Assembly: GCA_011319805.1 (NCBI GenBank)
Contig: SJRY01000186.1
Location: forward strand, 1-26,983
Direction of reading: 5' to 3'
Source of the DNA: Macrocybe gigantea
Taxonomy: Eukaryota; Basidiomycota; Agaricomycetes; Agaricales; Callistosporiaceae
DNA: 26,983 nucleotides
Part shown: piece after piece, positions 10,927 through 19,603 of the stretch
Position numbering within the stretch: the first letter of the stretch is position 1
Layout: each line of letters opens with the position of its first letter
Program-made: the position numbers and the translations under genes
The notes under the pieces: generated by a model
What the model was told of the DNA's origin: nothing
What the model saw: the letters and a program-made list of their open reading frames with translations, nothing else
Databases searched by the model: none

Positions 10927-11644
10927 GCACTGGTATGCTCTCTTTTTCCTTTTATTCTCTTTTTTTTGCATTGCATCATTTCCTTTTGCCCTATCAACTA
11001 TCCCAACTTTCGGCCTGTCCTACCGACATCGTATCATTCTTTGCTGTCCTTTTCATCACTAGCGAAAATTGTACTTTTATCATGTCCACATGTTCCTTCG
11101 TTCATTTCCGCATCCCACAGATGTCCACTTGCTCCATCATCCACTCATCACTATGCTCGTCATTTTTATCACTATACTATTATGCCGTAAGAGAACAAAA
11201 ATGTACTGTACACTAGATTTGATACCTCTATGCTGTATATGCAATCCTTTTTTTGACACTATCATCCAAAATAATTTGTTGTACACAGTCCGGATCCAAA
11301 CAACCTCTTCGGTGAACACTGTTATAGGCGGTGTGCCAATCCAGTCTCCCGCTCTACATCTCTCGTCGACATCAGCGTCAGTTAACGTGCACCGACGAGG
11401 TAAGATACGTCTGCCTTGAGTGTAGGTTCCCGCACAGGCAACGTGCCGCGAACCAAGCGTCCAGCTGAGCGACGCACGTGACGCGATGAGGTGGCATGAA
11501 CCGCCTGAGCCGTCTCTTCACTCATCCCACCCACATCGCTGCCAGCGCCCGAGCAGCCCTCAGCTTAGCCTTCCGTAGTTTTTTCTACCCTACCTACCCT
11601 ACCCACAAGCCCCTCCTTTCACACCACACTCCTTGCTGCAAACC
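10927..11644. other. Intergenic region between CDC6 and the DIRS-like element
   Basis: About 720 bp. The first 350 bp are T/C-rich, as expected for the CDC6 3' UTR. From about 11380 the sequence is GC-richer and probably contains the untranslated 5' end of the DIRS-like element. It contains CCAGCTGAGC at 11461-11470, a 10-mer that recurs at 15951-15960 beyond the recombinase gene. I could not fix the element's left end. Confidence 0.4.
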
Positions 11645-13071
11645 ATGACCCACATCGGTCTCAACTTTGGCTCTCTCAGTGACCCATCCCAAGCATTGAC
11701 CACCCCCCTCTTAACACCCCCGGGAACCCAACTGAACCCGCGGCCACCGCCAGCCTCGCGCGTCCCCCCCAAGCCACGCCGGCAGCCCCGACAACCAAGA
11801 GGCCGACCCCCAAGCACCCGCCAACAACCTACCACCAACCAAGACACCCAGCCAGAACCCGTCAGCGAGAACGACCCCGGAGCACCGCACCTGTGAGCCA
11901 CGAACCCCCGAGCGATACAGACCCAGCAGCCACTTCAGCCCAATTCGACGCGCTGCTAAACCAACTCAAGGATGTCAACTTGGCGAAGCTGCCCCCCAAG
12001 AAGGCTTTGCTCCCACCCATCCGCCCCGGTTTCAAGGCCAGCCCCACGGAAATCTGTGAGTCCCACAATTACCCCCCCCCCCATACTTGCATGCATCTGG
12101 GCCCTAGCTGCCCAATTAGCTTCCGCCGGCCAGGTGCCGCTGCATCGCTGAAGGCTCTGACATGCCATAACCGCTTGCTTGGAGCCGGCTTCCCCGTGCC
12201 CATAACTATATTGTTTTGATCCATCACTCGGTCCCTCGTTTTCCCATCCCCCCCGCTTCGCTTCAAATTTTCTTTCGCACGCGCTGACCCACGCAGTCAT
12301 ACCAAACAGAATTGAAGAGTTATTCAGACTCAACAGATATGTCCCGTACACAGCCCTAGCAAAATGTTCGAGGCTTCACAGCACGCGAAACGAAGATGAA
12401 TACGTCTTCAACTCCAATGGGACTCTGAGCCTGCGGACCCCCGATCGGGACCGGGACGAGTACATCTCCCAGGCAGACTGGCTTGTAGTCTCTCGCATTG
12501 CAGTACGGAGGACCGAATTCCACCTGGGAAAAGACAGGGCTGACGCTTTGCAGAATCACAACGAATTCGTGAGCACATTTTTCAGGGACTACGGATGGGA
12601 TGTGGCCATGGCCTATGACATCCAGCAGCGGGAACTGGCAGCCGCGCACCCTGAGCACGATCTGGGCACCATCGACGATAGAGCCCTGGCCCTTATCATT
12701 CTAGCTCAGTCAAACCGCGCCATTCGCCAGCAGTCAACCCCCATGCAGAAGCGCTCTGCCCCTCCTCCCAACCCGCCAACCCACCGAAGAAGCGGCGCTC
12801 GATGTGTTGCTTTCGGTGCGGAGAGAAAGGCCACCTACCATCCGAGTGCCAAGCTGAAACCACGACAGCCGGAGTTCCTGTCGCGCCCATCGCCAAAGAC
12901 GCGAGGAACAAGAATGCGCTCCAGTCACCGGACGGCAAACAATACTGTTTCGGATGGGCACGGAGCTCCACCTGCAGCCACGGCAATGATTGCATCTTCG
13001 CCCACGCCTGTTCAATATGCCGCAAGCATGACCACGGTGCTGCCACCTGTGACTCAGCCAAGCATCACTGA
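11645..13071 (+). CDS. DIRS-like Gag with CCHC-CCCH-CCHC zinc fingers, spliced
   Basis: Exon 1 (11645-12055) starts MTHIGLNFGSLSDP and continues through a Pro/Arg-rich stretch to PPIRPGFKASPTEI. Exon 2 (12297-13071) begins IPNRIEELFRLNRYVPY. With single-base losses restored at the C runs 11875-11878 and 12780-12782, the product is about 395 aa. The middle (about residues 140-290) is an alpha-helical capsid-like region (EYISQADWLVVSR, FVSTFFRDYGWDVAMAYD). The C-terminus has a zinc knuckle CFRCGEKGHLPSEC (CX2CX4HX4C), a CX8CX5CX3H finger (CFGWARSSTCSHGNDCIFAH) and a second knuckle CSICRKHDHGAATC, ending at TGA 13069-13071. It presumably packages element RNA. The start is the first ATG of the frame; a CTG four codons earlier keeps the frame open. 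Confidence 0.72.
12056..12296 (+). other. Candidate 241-nt spliceosomal intron in the DIRS gag
   Basis: It begins GTGAGTC and ends ACGCAG, with a near-ideal branch site GCTGAC 10 nt upstream of the acceptor and a pyrimidine-rich tract before it. Removal joins phase 1 to phase 1 (ATC T|TC ATA), linking two frames that both read as Gag. The intron itself contains stops in the flanking frames. It is longer than the host introns in this window. Confidence 0.6.
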
Positions 13072-13081
13072 CCCCCGAATT

Positions 13082-14696
13082 GTAGTTACTCCGCTCCAAC
13101 CTGACATCCTCCTCGATACCCTCCGTACATTCAACCTAATAGATAATTGGTCCCATATTATACTCGGTTTAATCAATGGTTTTGACACAGGCTTCCACGA
13201 AAAGATCCTTCATACCCACTCCTTTCGCCAATCACTCTTCCACCCAGCTAAACCCGCAATTCATCTCGGATTACATCAGGTCAGAGCAAGCAGCTGGTCG
13301 CTATTCCGAAGCCTTCGAGCCCACAGCCCTCGAGGCCCTCATTGGACCATTCCGCACCTCACCTCTGGGGCTAGTTCCAAAGCCCCACTCATCAAAATTT
13401 CGCCTCATCCAGGACCTCTCCTTCCCACGAAACAACCCCAGCCTATACTCAATCAACCACTTTGTAGACCCAGACGAATTCCAAACAGCTTGGGGTTCCT
13501 TCGATGTCGCAGCAAAGCTAGTGCTCAATGCACCACCAGGTTGTGTCGCCGCGACATTCGACATTTCGGCAGCATACCGCCTTACCCCCATTCGCCCCGA
13601 CCAGCAAAATGCTTTCTGCATCCTCTGGGATGGACTGGTATATGTCGACCGGGCTGTAATGTTCGGCCTCTCATCAAGCGCGGGCATTTTCGGCGCGATT
13701 GCCGACATGCTAGTGGCCATTTACGAGGCTGCAGGCTTCGGCCCCCTTATCAAGTGGGTCGACGATTTCCTTGTCATCCGCTTACCAGGCCAAAGCTGGA
13801 CCGAGGCCGACTTCATAGCGCTTACAGGCAAATTCGGAGTTCCCTGGAGCTGGGAGAAGCTCCGACCATTCGCGACAGTGCAGCGCTACATTGGCTTCGA
13901 CTGGGATTTTCTCCACAAGACAGTGGCCATCCCGATAGAGAAACTCATAGCCGTGCGCCAGCTAATAGCAGATTGGGAAGCCCCAGAGGCCACCTTCCTA
14001 GCCAAGGAGGCAGCCTCCCTCCATGGCAAGCTGGTCCACATTTCCTGCATCTTTCGCCTTATTCGGCCATTCCTACACTCTATAGCATGCTTTGCGAACT
14101 CGTTCACATCATTCCGAGCCCGCCTTCACCCGACACCAGCCCTGAGAGCCGACCTGTCTTGGATCCGCTATCTTCTCCGCCTTCTACCCAATTCAGCCCC
14201 TTTAACGCCAACAGCACCAATCGACATCAATTGGTGGGGGGATGCGAGTACCTCCTTTGGAATCGGCATAGTAGTCCAAAACACCTGGGCCGCTTGGCGT
14301 TGGGCACCAGGATTCTCTGTGGGGCCAGGAAAGCCCCACGATATTGGATGGGCAGAAGCCGTCGCCGTCAAGCTAGGGCTCCATCTGGCTTCCAACCTCC
14401 ACCTCCTGCACCCAGGCACCTTTCTGGTCCGGTCCGACAACATGGGCGTGGTCAGTGTACTCTCCAAAGGTCGATCGCGGAGCCGCGAGACCAACATTGT
14501 TCTCAAGCACATCTACTCTCTCCTAGCAGAAAACCTCACATTGCTGCACCCAATCTATATTCCGTCACAAAAGAATATTGCCGACGCCCTTTCGCGAGGC
14601 GACATCAAATCTTTCTTAGAGAGCTTTCCTCACGCCAGCACCCAGGCTTCCCTACCTCTTCCACCACACCTTGCCAACAAACTCATATCACTGTAG
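13082..14696 (+). CDS. DIRS-like reverse transcriptase / RNase H
   Basis: The long frame 13176-14696 (506 aa) carries the RT: FEPTALEALIGPFRTSPLGL, KFRLIQDLSFPRN, ATFDISAAYRLTPI with the first catalytic Asp, and KWVDDFLVI with the catalytic DD. Thumb and connection follow. The RNase H domain has WWGDASTSFGIGIVV, GWAEAVAVKLGL, LVRSDNMGVVSVL and IPSQKNIADALSRG, keeping the D-E-D-D acidic residues. The conserved N-terminal block of DIRS RTs (TPLQPDILLDTLRTFNLIDN) lies just upstream in another frame (from 13082), so a +1 frame change is needed around 13185-13200. Either a base was inserted or two lost there, or RT is made by frameshifting or splicing. The stop at 14694-14696 is 2 nt before the recombinase ATG. 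Confidence 0.85.
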
Positions 14697-14698
14697 GG

Positions 14699-15859
14699 AT
14701 GGTCCTCGTGCCGAACGCCTCTACTCAGAGCTCAGCCATCCAACCTTTAGCAGCTATTCTGCGCCCCAGGTGCCGTGCCCATGAGCGGCTTTTCTGCTGG
14801 AAAGGAGTTCACACTCCACCTCGCACAGTGATTGGCCACCCAGTACTAGAAGCCCTCACGCAACTTGCTGCCTCAGCCTCCTTACGAGACGCAGCAAGCT
14901 ATGGATCAGGCCTGCGCAAATTCCATGTCTTCTGTGACGCCTTCGCGATTCCTGAAGCAGACAGGCTCCCGGCGTCCTTCGAGCTGCTGCACTCCTTCAG
15001 CATCTGGGCCGCAGCAGACCCCGCCATCCTGCACCCATCCTTGGCAGCATCAGTACCCTTTGAGCCCGTTTCAGTCAGCGTGACGAAGAAATACCTATCA
15101 GCGGTACGGGCCTGGCATATAGTCCAAGGCTGGCCTGAACCTCTCTCATCAGCAGATCACGATCGCATCAATTGGTCGCTCCGGGGCCTTGAGAATATTC
15201 AAGGACCCCGCAAGCACCCACTACGCCCACCAGTTACGCTGCCCATGCTACGAGCACTCCAAGCTGCCCTAGACCTCTCCACCCCCTTTGATGCATGTGT
15301 CTGGGCCATGGCAAGCTGCGCGTTCTGGGGCATGATGCGTTTTGGGGAAGTGTCTGTCAAAGCCCGCAAGGCTTTTGATGGCACAAAGCACCTAAAGCGC
15401 ATAGACGCGCAGCGAGGTCATGACCTTGATGGCAAAGATTATGTGCGGTTGGACCTTCCGAGTGCGAAGACAGCACGACCAGGCGAAATACAGCATGTTT
15501 TCTTACCACGGCAGCTTCAGCTATGCCCAGTTGAGGCTCTGGCCAACCTGTTCTCGACCGCACCTGCAGGCCCAGATCAACCCCTTTTCTCCTGGGTTGA
15601 CCAAACAGGAGCAATCAGGCCCATGGTGCGGACTCGTGCCATAGAACGGATTAACCGGGCATTCCGCGAAGCAGGCTTCGGTGCAGCCTCGGGCCACTCC
15701 TTCCGAATTGGAGGTGCCTCATTTTACTTAGCGCAGAAAGTCAGCCCCGAAATCATACGCATCGCAGGGCGCTGGCGCTCCTTGGCCTATGAGGCCTACA
15801 TCAGGGGTTTCGAGCAGGTCGCCTCCCGCTACCTCACAGACCTCACAAGCCCCAGCTAA
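14699..15859 (+). CDS. DIRS-like tyrosine recombinase
   Basis: Uninterrupted 386-aa frame with ATG at 14699, 2 nt after the RT stop. The N-terminal core-binding domain (LRDAASYGSGLRKFHVFCDA) is followed by the catalytic domain: first Arg in FWGMMRFGEVSV, probable catalytic Lys in LDLPSAKTARPGE, HxxR in SGHSFRIGGASFYLAQ, Trp in IAGRWRS and nucleophile Tyr in YEAYIRGF. All expected residues are therefore present. The protein should integrate the circular DNA copy by strand exchange, replacing a DDE integrase. The stop TAA lies inside a perfect inverted repeat (15853-15864). No frame break is visible, in contrast with almost every other gene of the window, so a working protein is plausible. Confidence 0.87.
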   Translation: MVLVPNASTQSSAIQPLAAILRPRCRAHERLFCWKGVHTPPRTVIGHPVLEALTQLAASASLRDAASYGSGLRKFHVFCDAFAIPEADRLPASFELLHSFSIWAAADPAILHPSLAASVPFEPVSVSVTKKYLSAVRAWHIVQGWPEPLSSADHDRINWSLRGLENIQGPRKHPLRPPVTLPMLRALQAALDLSTPFDACVWAMASCAFWGMMRFGEVSVKARKAFDGTKHLKRIDAQRGHDLDGKDYVRLDLPSAKTARPGEIQHVFLPRQLQLCPVEALANLFSTAPAGPDQPLFSWVDQTGAIRPMVRTRAIERINRAFREAGFGAASGHSFRIGGASFYLAQKVSPEIIRIAGRWRSLAYEAYIRGFEQVASRYLTDLTSPS

Positions 15860-15971
15860 AGCTGTGCATGGCCTGGTTGGGTTGGGCTTGGCGGCTGCAT
15901 GGAGCCGCAGTTGGTTTTGGTTGGGTGAGCGGCTCACTTCACTTCGCGTACCAGCTGAGCTAAAGCTCAGC
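15853..15971 (+). repeat. Hairpin cluster at the 3' end of the DIRS-like element
   Basis: Four perfect short inverted repeats occur in 119 bp: CAGCT-AA-AGCTG (15853-15864, including the recombinase stop), GCGGCT-GCATGG-AGCCGC (15891-15908), GTGAGC-G-GCTCAC (15925-15937) and GCTGAGCT-AA-AGCTCAGC (15954-15971). The first and last share the 10-mer AGCTAAAGCT (15854-15863 and 15958-15967). They may be recombination sites, terminator structures or parts of the split terminal repeats of this element class; the role is not shown. Confidence 0.55.
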
Positions 15972-16007
15972 CCTGCCCAACCCTAACAGCCTTGCACCAT
16001 CATCCGG

Positions 16008-17135
16008 TGATAACTATCGGGTAGCACTAACCTACAAACCAACAAGGTGGAATGAAGGAAGCGTCAGTCCCTATCCGAGGCTGTATAAACTACGAGCTGT
16101 TCAAGTCACAGAGTAACCCGAGGGACCGTAGCGTGAAAGGGGGGAATGGAACGAAGTGAATATGGATGGTTTCGAGCGGGTTTCGGGGTTTTCGAAACAA
16201 GGCTGTTAGACTTAGCTGAATTCCCGCGCGATATCGAGGGCTTCAGTGAGGGTTTCGGAAGGGTTTCGATGATAATGACTTCCACGCGAAGCCAGAGACA
16301 CTGATTTCGAGACTGAGTACGGTGGCTCCACGCGAGCGCGACACTTTGAGATCGGATAACACAAGGACTCCACACGAGTCGTAGACTGCGAGACTGCTGA
16401 AGGACTGAGACGGTAACTTTTTCTATGTTTTTACAAATGCCAAGTACATGGGTTTTTATAGATGAGAAGATTTCGAGTATCGGAATAACCGGCGGAGTCG
16501 AAACCGAATGAGAGAACGTATCGTATGATTTCGAAAGGGTCGTTTAGTGGCTGAAACGCCGGGGAGATGTAAGTCCGTTCGAAATCTGAACATAAAAGGT
16601 GAAACAGTAGGTAAAAGAACATCCCGAAACCGGTGCCACGCATCGTAGAATGGAACGTGAAAATAATCTAAGGAACGTAGAATGTATCAGTGAAATATGA
16701 GTCATGAATTTCGAAATGAGAGTGGGTGAAACGGTAGCGCGCTCGAAATCCCTTGTTTCGAATGTACTGCGGCGAGGCAGTGTCGGGAACGCGGGAAGGC
16801 GTGAGGCGGTGCGATATCGAAAATGGTAGTAGTCTTGCCATATCGGGATCTGGGAAATCGGGGGAGGCATATAGGAATAAGACTGCCTGACTGTATTGGG
16901 CGGTATAGGAAGCGCAGAAGGTCCGGAATGTACGGGTGCGATGCGTTTGGCGAAGTGTCCGGACCTGGAATGGAAGCCTCACGGAGTTGTCGACATCCCG
17001 AGTACTCGAACGAGAAGTCAGCGGCTGGGCTGCGGTATCATGCTGAGGGGGCCGAGTAGTGGTATGATTTCGAATGCGGGGGCGGGATTACCAAATTAGG
17101 ACTTATCGGCGGTCAGCGGCGCGGAGCGCTCATCA
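16008..17135 (-). repeat. Left (3') LTR of the Gypsy element, 1128 bp
   Basis: It starts TGATAACTATC and ends GCGCTCATCA, giving TGAT...ATCA inverted ends. The left limit is set by the exact match with the copy at 26292; the right limit by the adjacent polypurine tract and the CA end. The LTR is rich in TTTCGA/TCGAAA hexamers (12 sites). Short reading frames inside it, for example 16106-16375, are present in both copies but show no protein motif. Confidence 0.9.
16453..16460 (-). promoter_or_regulatory. TATA box in the left LTR (element orientation)
   Basis: On the minus strand the sequence reads TATAAAAA, 446 bp from the LTR's internal-proximal end in the 5' copy. This splits the LTR into a U3 of roughly 670 bp and R-U5 of roughly 430 bp. 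The corresponding site in the right LTR is at 26737-26745. Confidence 0.5.
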
Positions 17136-17136
17136 T

Positions 17137-17151
17137 CTGTCCTCCCCACTT
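17137..17151 (-). other. 3' polypurine tract of the Gypsy element
   Basis: On the element's sense strand it reads AAGTGGGGAGGACAG, one base from the LTR boundary. The polypurine tract is the RNase H-resistant primer for plus-strand DNA. An exact 15-bp copy lies in pol at 21143-21157. A hairpin CGACTG-TCCT-CAGTCG (17158-17173) follows. Confidence 0.8.
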
Positions 17152-17239
17152 AGCGGTCGACTGTCCTCAGTCGGCATTCCCATTGAACGGCGACCTTGGT
17201 CGTTATTCGGGTAACGTGGGTTTCGCGAGGTGATCTGCC

Positions 17240-18566
17240 ATGACGAAGTCGCGAGGCATTTCGGGCGTTCCCGTCGTTTACAGATTTCGCCTGCATAAAA
17301 GGGAGGGTGGGATGGGTACGAACACCTTTCTTGTCGACTCGTCGAAATCTCAGCTCTCGCCAAATCGCATCGCTTCTCGAAACCGTCTTGTGCACGACAT
17401 GTCCGCCGAAATCGTCAAGACCGAAACTTCTATTGCCGAGCTTGAAGGGCTCTTCGAGGCCGTCCCCGGACCGAACGCGAGCGTTGAGGCCATCAAGGCC
17501 TTTAGTGCTGCGGTCTCGAAACGTTTTGTAAGTCCAACGGGGAGTGAGTGAGGCGATATCTTTATCCGTATTGACATTAGGATGAGTGGGCAAAGGAGGG
17601 TCAAGACGTTCCCGAAGACGTCTTTCAGGATTGGGTTTCGCGATACAACGAGTGGGTCGGCCGCCTGGACGAGGATCGTCGGGATGAGGTTGGGGGCCTG
17701 TACGAAAGCCCGGGATCTGGTGAGCCACGCTATTTCGTCTCCACTACACTGGATTGCTGATTTCGAAGGTTCTTCGCTTGGCGGAATGGTGCTCGCGGAT
17801 GGTCCCCTGGTGCCGCCGAACGCGATGCCGACTACGCGTGTCCCAACTGCGGGACCTTCTCGAAAGCGTGGGGCGTCAGATTCTGCAGCTGGTGGTGCGG
17901 ATTCGGGAGCGAAACGACGGCGTGCCGACGAGGATGAAAAGAAAGCGGCTCGCCGGGAGAAGAACAAGCTCGCGCAGCAGCGATATCGGGAGCGCCGCCT
18001 GAAACTCGATTTCGAGGAGGTTACGGGTGATGAGCGGGTGAGTGATTGTGTCTCTTTGCCGCCGGACTGTTTCTGAGTCCTACCGCGGTTTAGTGCGAAC
18101 GGTGTAAGAAGGCCGACCTCGAAGTCTGCGAGAGGATCGATTCCGAGCCGGGCCCTTGTCGACGCTGCGTCGAAAAACAGCTCGGCTGCTCGTTCAAAAG
18201 GCCGCGTGCTGCGAAATCAGCTAAAACTACTTCACGGATTAAAACTGACTCTGGCGACGGGGTCATGCGAACAAGGTCACGGTCTCGAAAGACCGTCCAT
18301 TCAAAGCCTAGGGACGAGGATGCCGAGCCAAGACCGCGTCGCGATCCAAAGGGGAAGGGCAAGATGCGAGCTTACGATACCGAGGCCGAGGAATCGATTT
18401 CGGAGACTTCGCAGGAGCCGCCGTCCCATCTCGAGGATATCGAAATGCATGCGCCTTCGGAGGACATCCCGTATCGTCCGGAACCAATTATTGCGCCTAC
18501 GCCTCCTCCGATGCCGGTGCCACCAATGGACTCGCGCTACGGTCCGGGCTTTCGCGATCGTAAGTC

Positions 18567-18609
<43 letters not shown>

Positions 18610-19434
18610 AATTGCTTCATTATTTTCGTGAGCAGGACTTCCCGGGCCACGTCAATGGTTCGAAACGGGAACACTGCCTGCCGCGGACGATTTCGAAGAT
18701 CGGGATTTCTGGAGGGAGGCTGTCGAAGCCCCAAACGTGCCCGATGGTTTCGAAGACATTGCCGAGACCGCGACGCGCTTGCTGCCGATCGTGTTCGGGA
18801 TAGCGACGTCCAGTTGCGAGACGCCCTCCGGTTCGATAATCGGGATTACGAGGACATTTATAATTTCGTACTCCCGTACGATATCAAGGCCTTCGAATTT
18901 CTAGGGAACTCCTTCCGGAGTATGAACGAGGATTCCCGACACATGTACGATCTGGCGGATACTCTTGAAACGGCCGCTCGTACTATGCGCGAACGCGCCG
19001 ATCGTCGGGAGGAATTCCTGGAGCTTGGCGGCAACGTCCTTCAACACGTTCGTCGGGCAACAGAGTTACAACAGCGTCGACTCTTAACTCAAGTCCATCA
19101 ATTCATGGCACAGAACGTTCCGAGGGCGGTCGAAACCGAAGTCCGCTGGCTACTTGCGCAGCGTCGGGAGTCGATGGTTTCGAGAGGCGTCGGGACATCG
19201 GTCGAAATGCCAACGGTTCGGGAGCTCGCGGTTTCGATACCGCCATCGATTGATACTGGGGTCGATTCGTCGGAAAGCTCGGGAGCGTCGTCGGGATCGG
19301 AGTCTGGAGAAGAGACGTCGGAGGAGAGCGGTGAAGAAGGCGATGACCAGAAAGAAAACGAGTCGTCAGATGAGAGTGAGGGCGAGACGGATGAAGAGGA
19401 AGATGAGTTCGGTGGAATCTCGTCCGAACTATAA
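17240..19434 (+). CDS. Antisense gene in the Gypsy element: predicted bZIP-like / Zn2Cys6 DNA-binding protein
   Basis: Five phased exons (17240-17527, 17581-17719, 17769-18037, 18094-18559, 18636-19434) give about 653 aa if one lost G near 18766 is restored. Introns are 53, 49, 56 and 76 nt, all GT-AG. The N-terminal 140 residues are helical (IVKTETSIAELEGLFEAVP, WVSRYNEWVGRLDEDRRDEV). A nuclear-signal-like KRRR and a basic region REKNKLAQQRYRERR fit the bZIP pattern NxxAxxxxR. Next is a cluster CERCKKADLEVC ... CRRCVEKQLGC, spacing CX2CX7CX9CX2CX6C, close to the fungal Zn2Cys6 binuclear cluster. A Pro-rich linker, a coiled-coil-like segment (MYDLADTLETAARTMRERAD) and a very acidic Ser/Glu/Asp tail ending FGGISSEL follow. 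It converges with integrase (169 bp apart), and its start lies 104 bp inside the 3' LTR edge. Probably a nuclear regulator; targets unknown. Confidence 0.72.
18571..18608 (+). repeat. Poly(T) run of 38 within intron 4 of the antisense gene
   Basis: An uninterrupted 38-T run sits 11 nt after the GTAAGT donor, 27 nt before the acceptor AG. On the element's sense strand it is a 38-nt A tract. Its exact length may be unreliable. Confidence 0.9.
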
Positions 19435-19603
19435 AATTTGTAATAATTGTTTTTGAATCCGTTATTTTTTTTTGTTTCTGATGGACGTGAAACTGGACTT
19501 GAAAGGATCGTGAAAATAGATAATGGTAAGTGAGGTGTCAAATAACAAAGAAAATGGTAGTGAATGAACGCGAAAAGAGTTGGACTTAATGAAGTGAGCT
19601 AAG

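Larger units (their letters stand above)
11645..15971 (+). mobile_element. DIRS-like tyrosine-recombinase retrotransposon
   Basis: The order is Gag, then RT plus RNase H, then tyrosine recombinase, all on the plus strand and without an integrase or protease. This is the hallmark of DIRS/Ngaro/PAT-type elements, which integrate a circular intermediate by site-specific recombination and make no target duplication. The limits given are the first Gag codon and the last terminal hairpin; the true termini lie in or beyond 11380-11644 and 15865-16007. Gag has two apparent 1-nt losses and RT one frame change, while the recombinase frame is unbroken. The Gypsy LTR starts 36 bp after the last hairpin, so the right end may be interrupted by it. 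Confidence 0.8.

Noticed and set aside
12548..15859. A single 1103-aa protein across the DIRS element
   Set aside because: The part over 13176-14696 is Pro/His/Arg-rich shadow of the RT gene without motifs. Only its two ends (Gag middle, recombinase) are real in that frame.
16083..16088. Plus-strand TATAAA in the LTR as promoter for the antisense gene
   Set aside because: It lies about 1.15 kb upstream of the ATG, in R/U5. A promoter within the LTR edge or 17136-17239 is simpler, though no clear element was found.
16106..16375. 89-aa frame present identically in both LTRs (also 26390-26659)
   Set aside because: Identity follows from LTR duplication. The peptide is Arg/Ser-rich with no motif, lies in R/U5, and has no coding signal.
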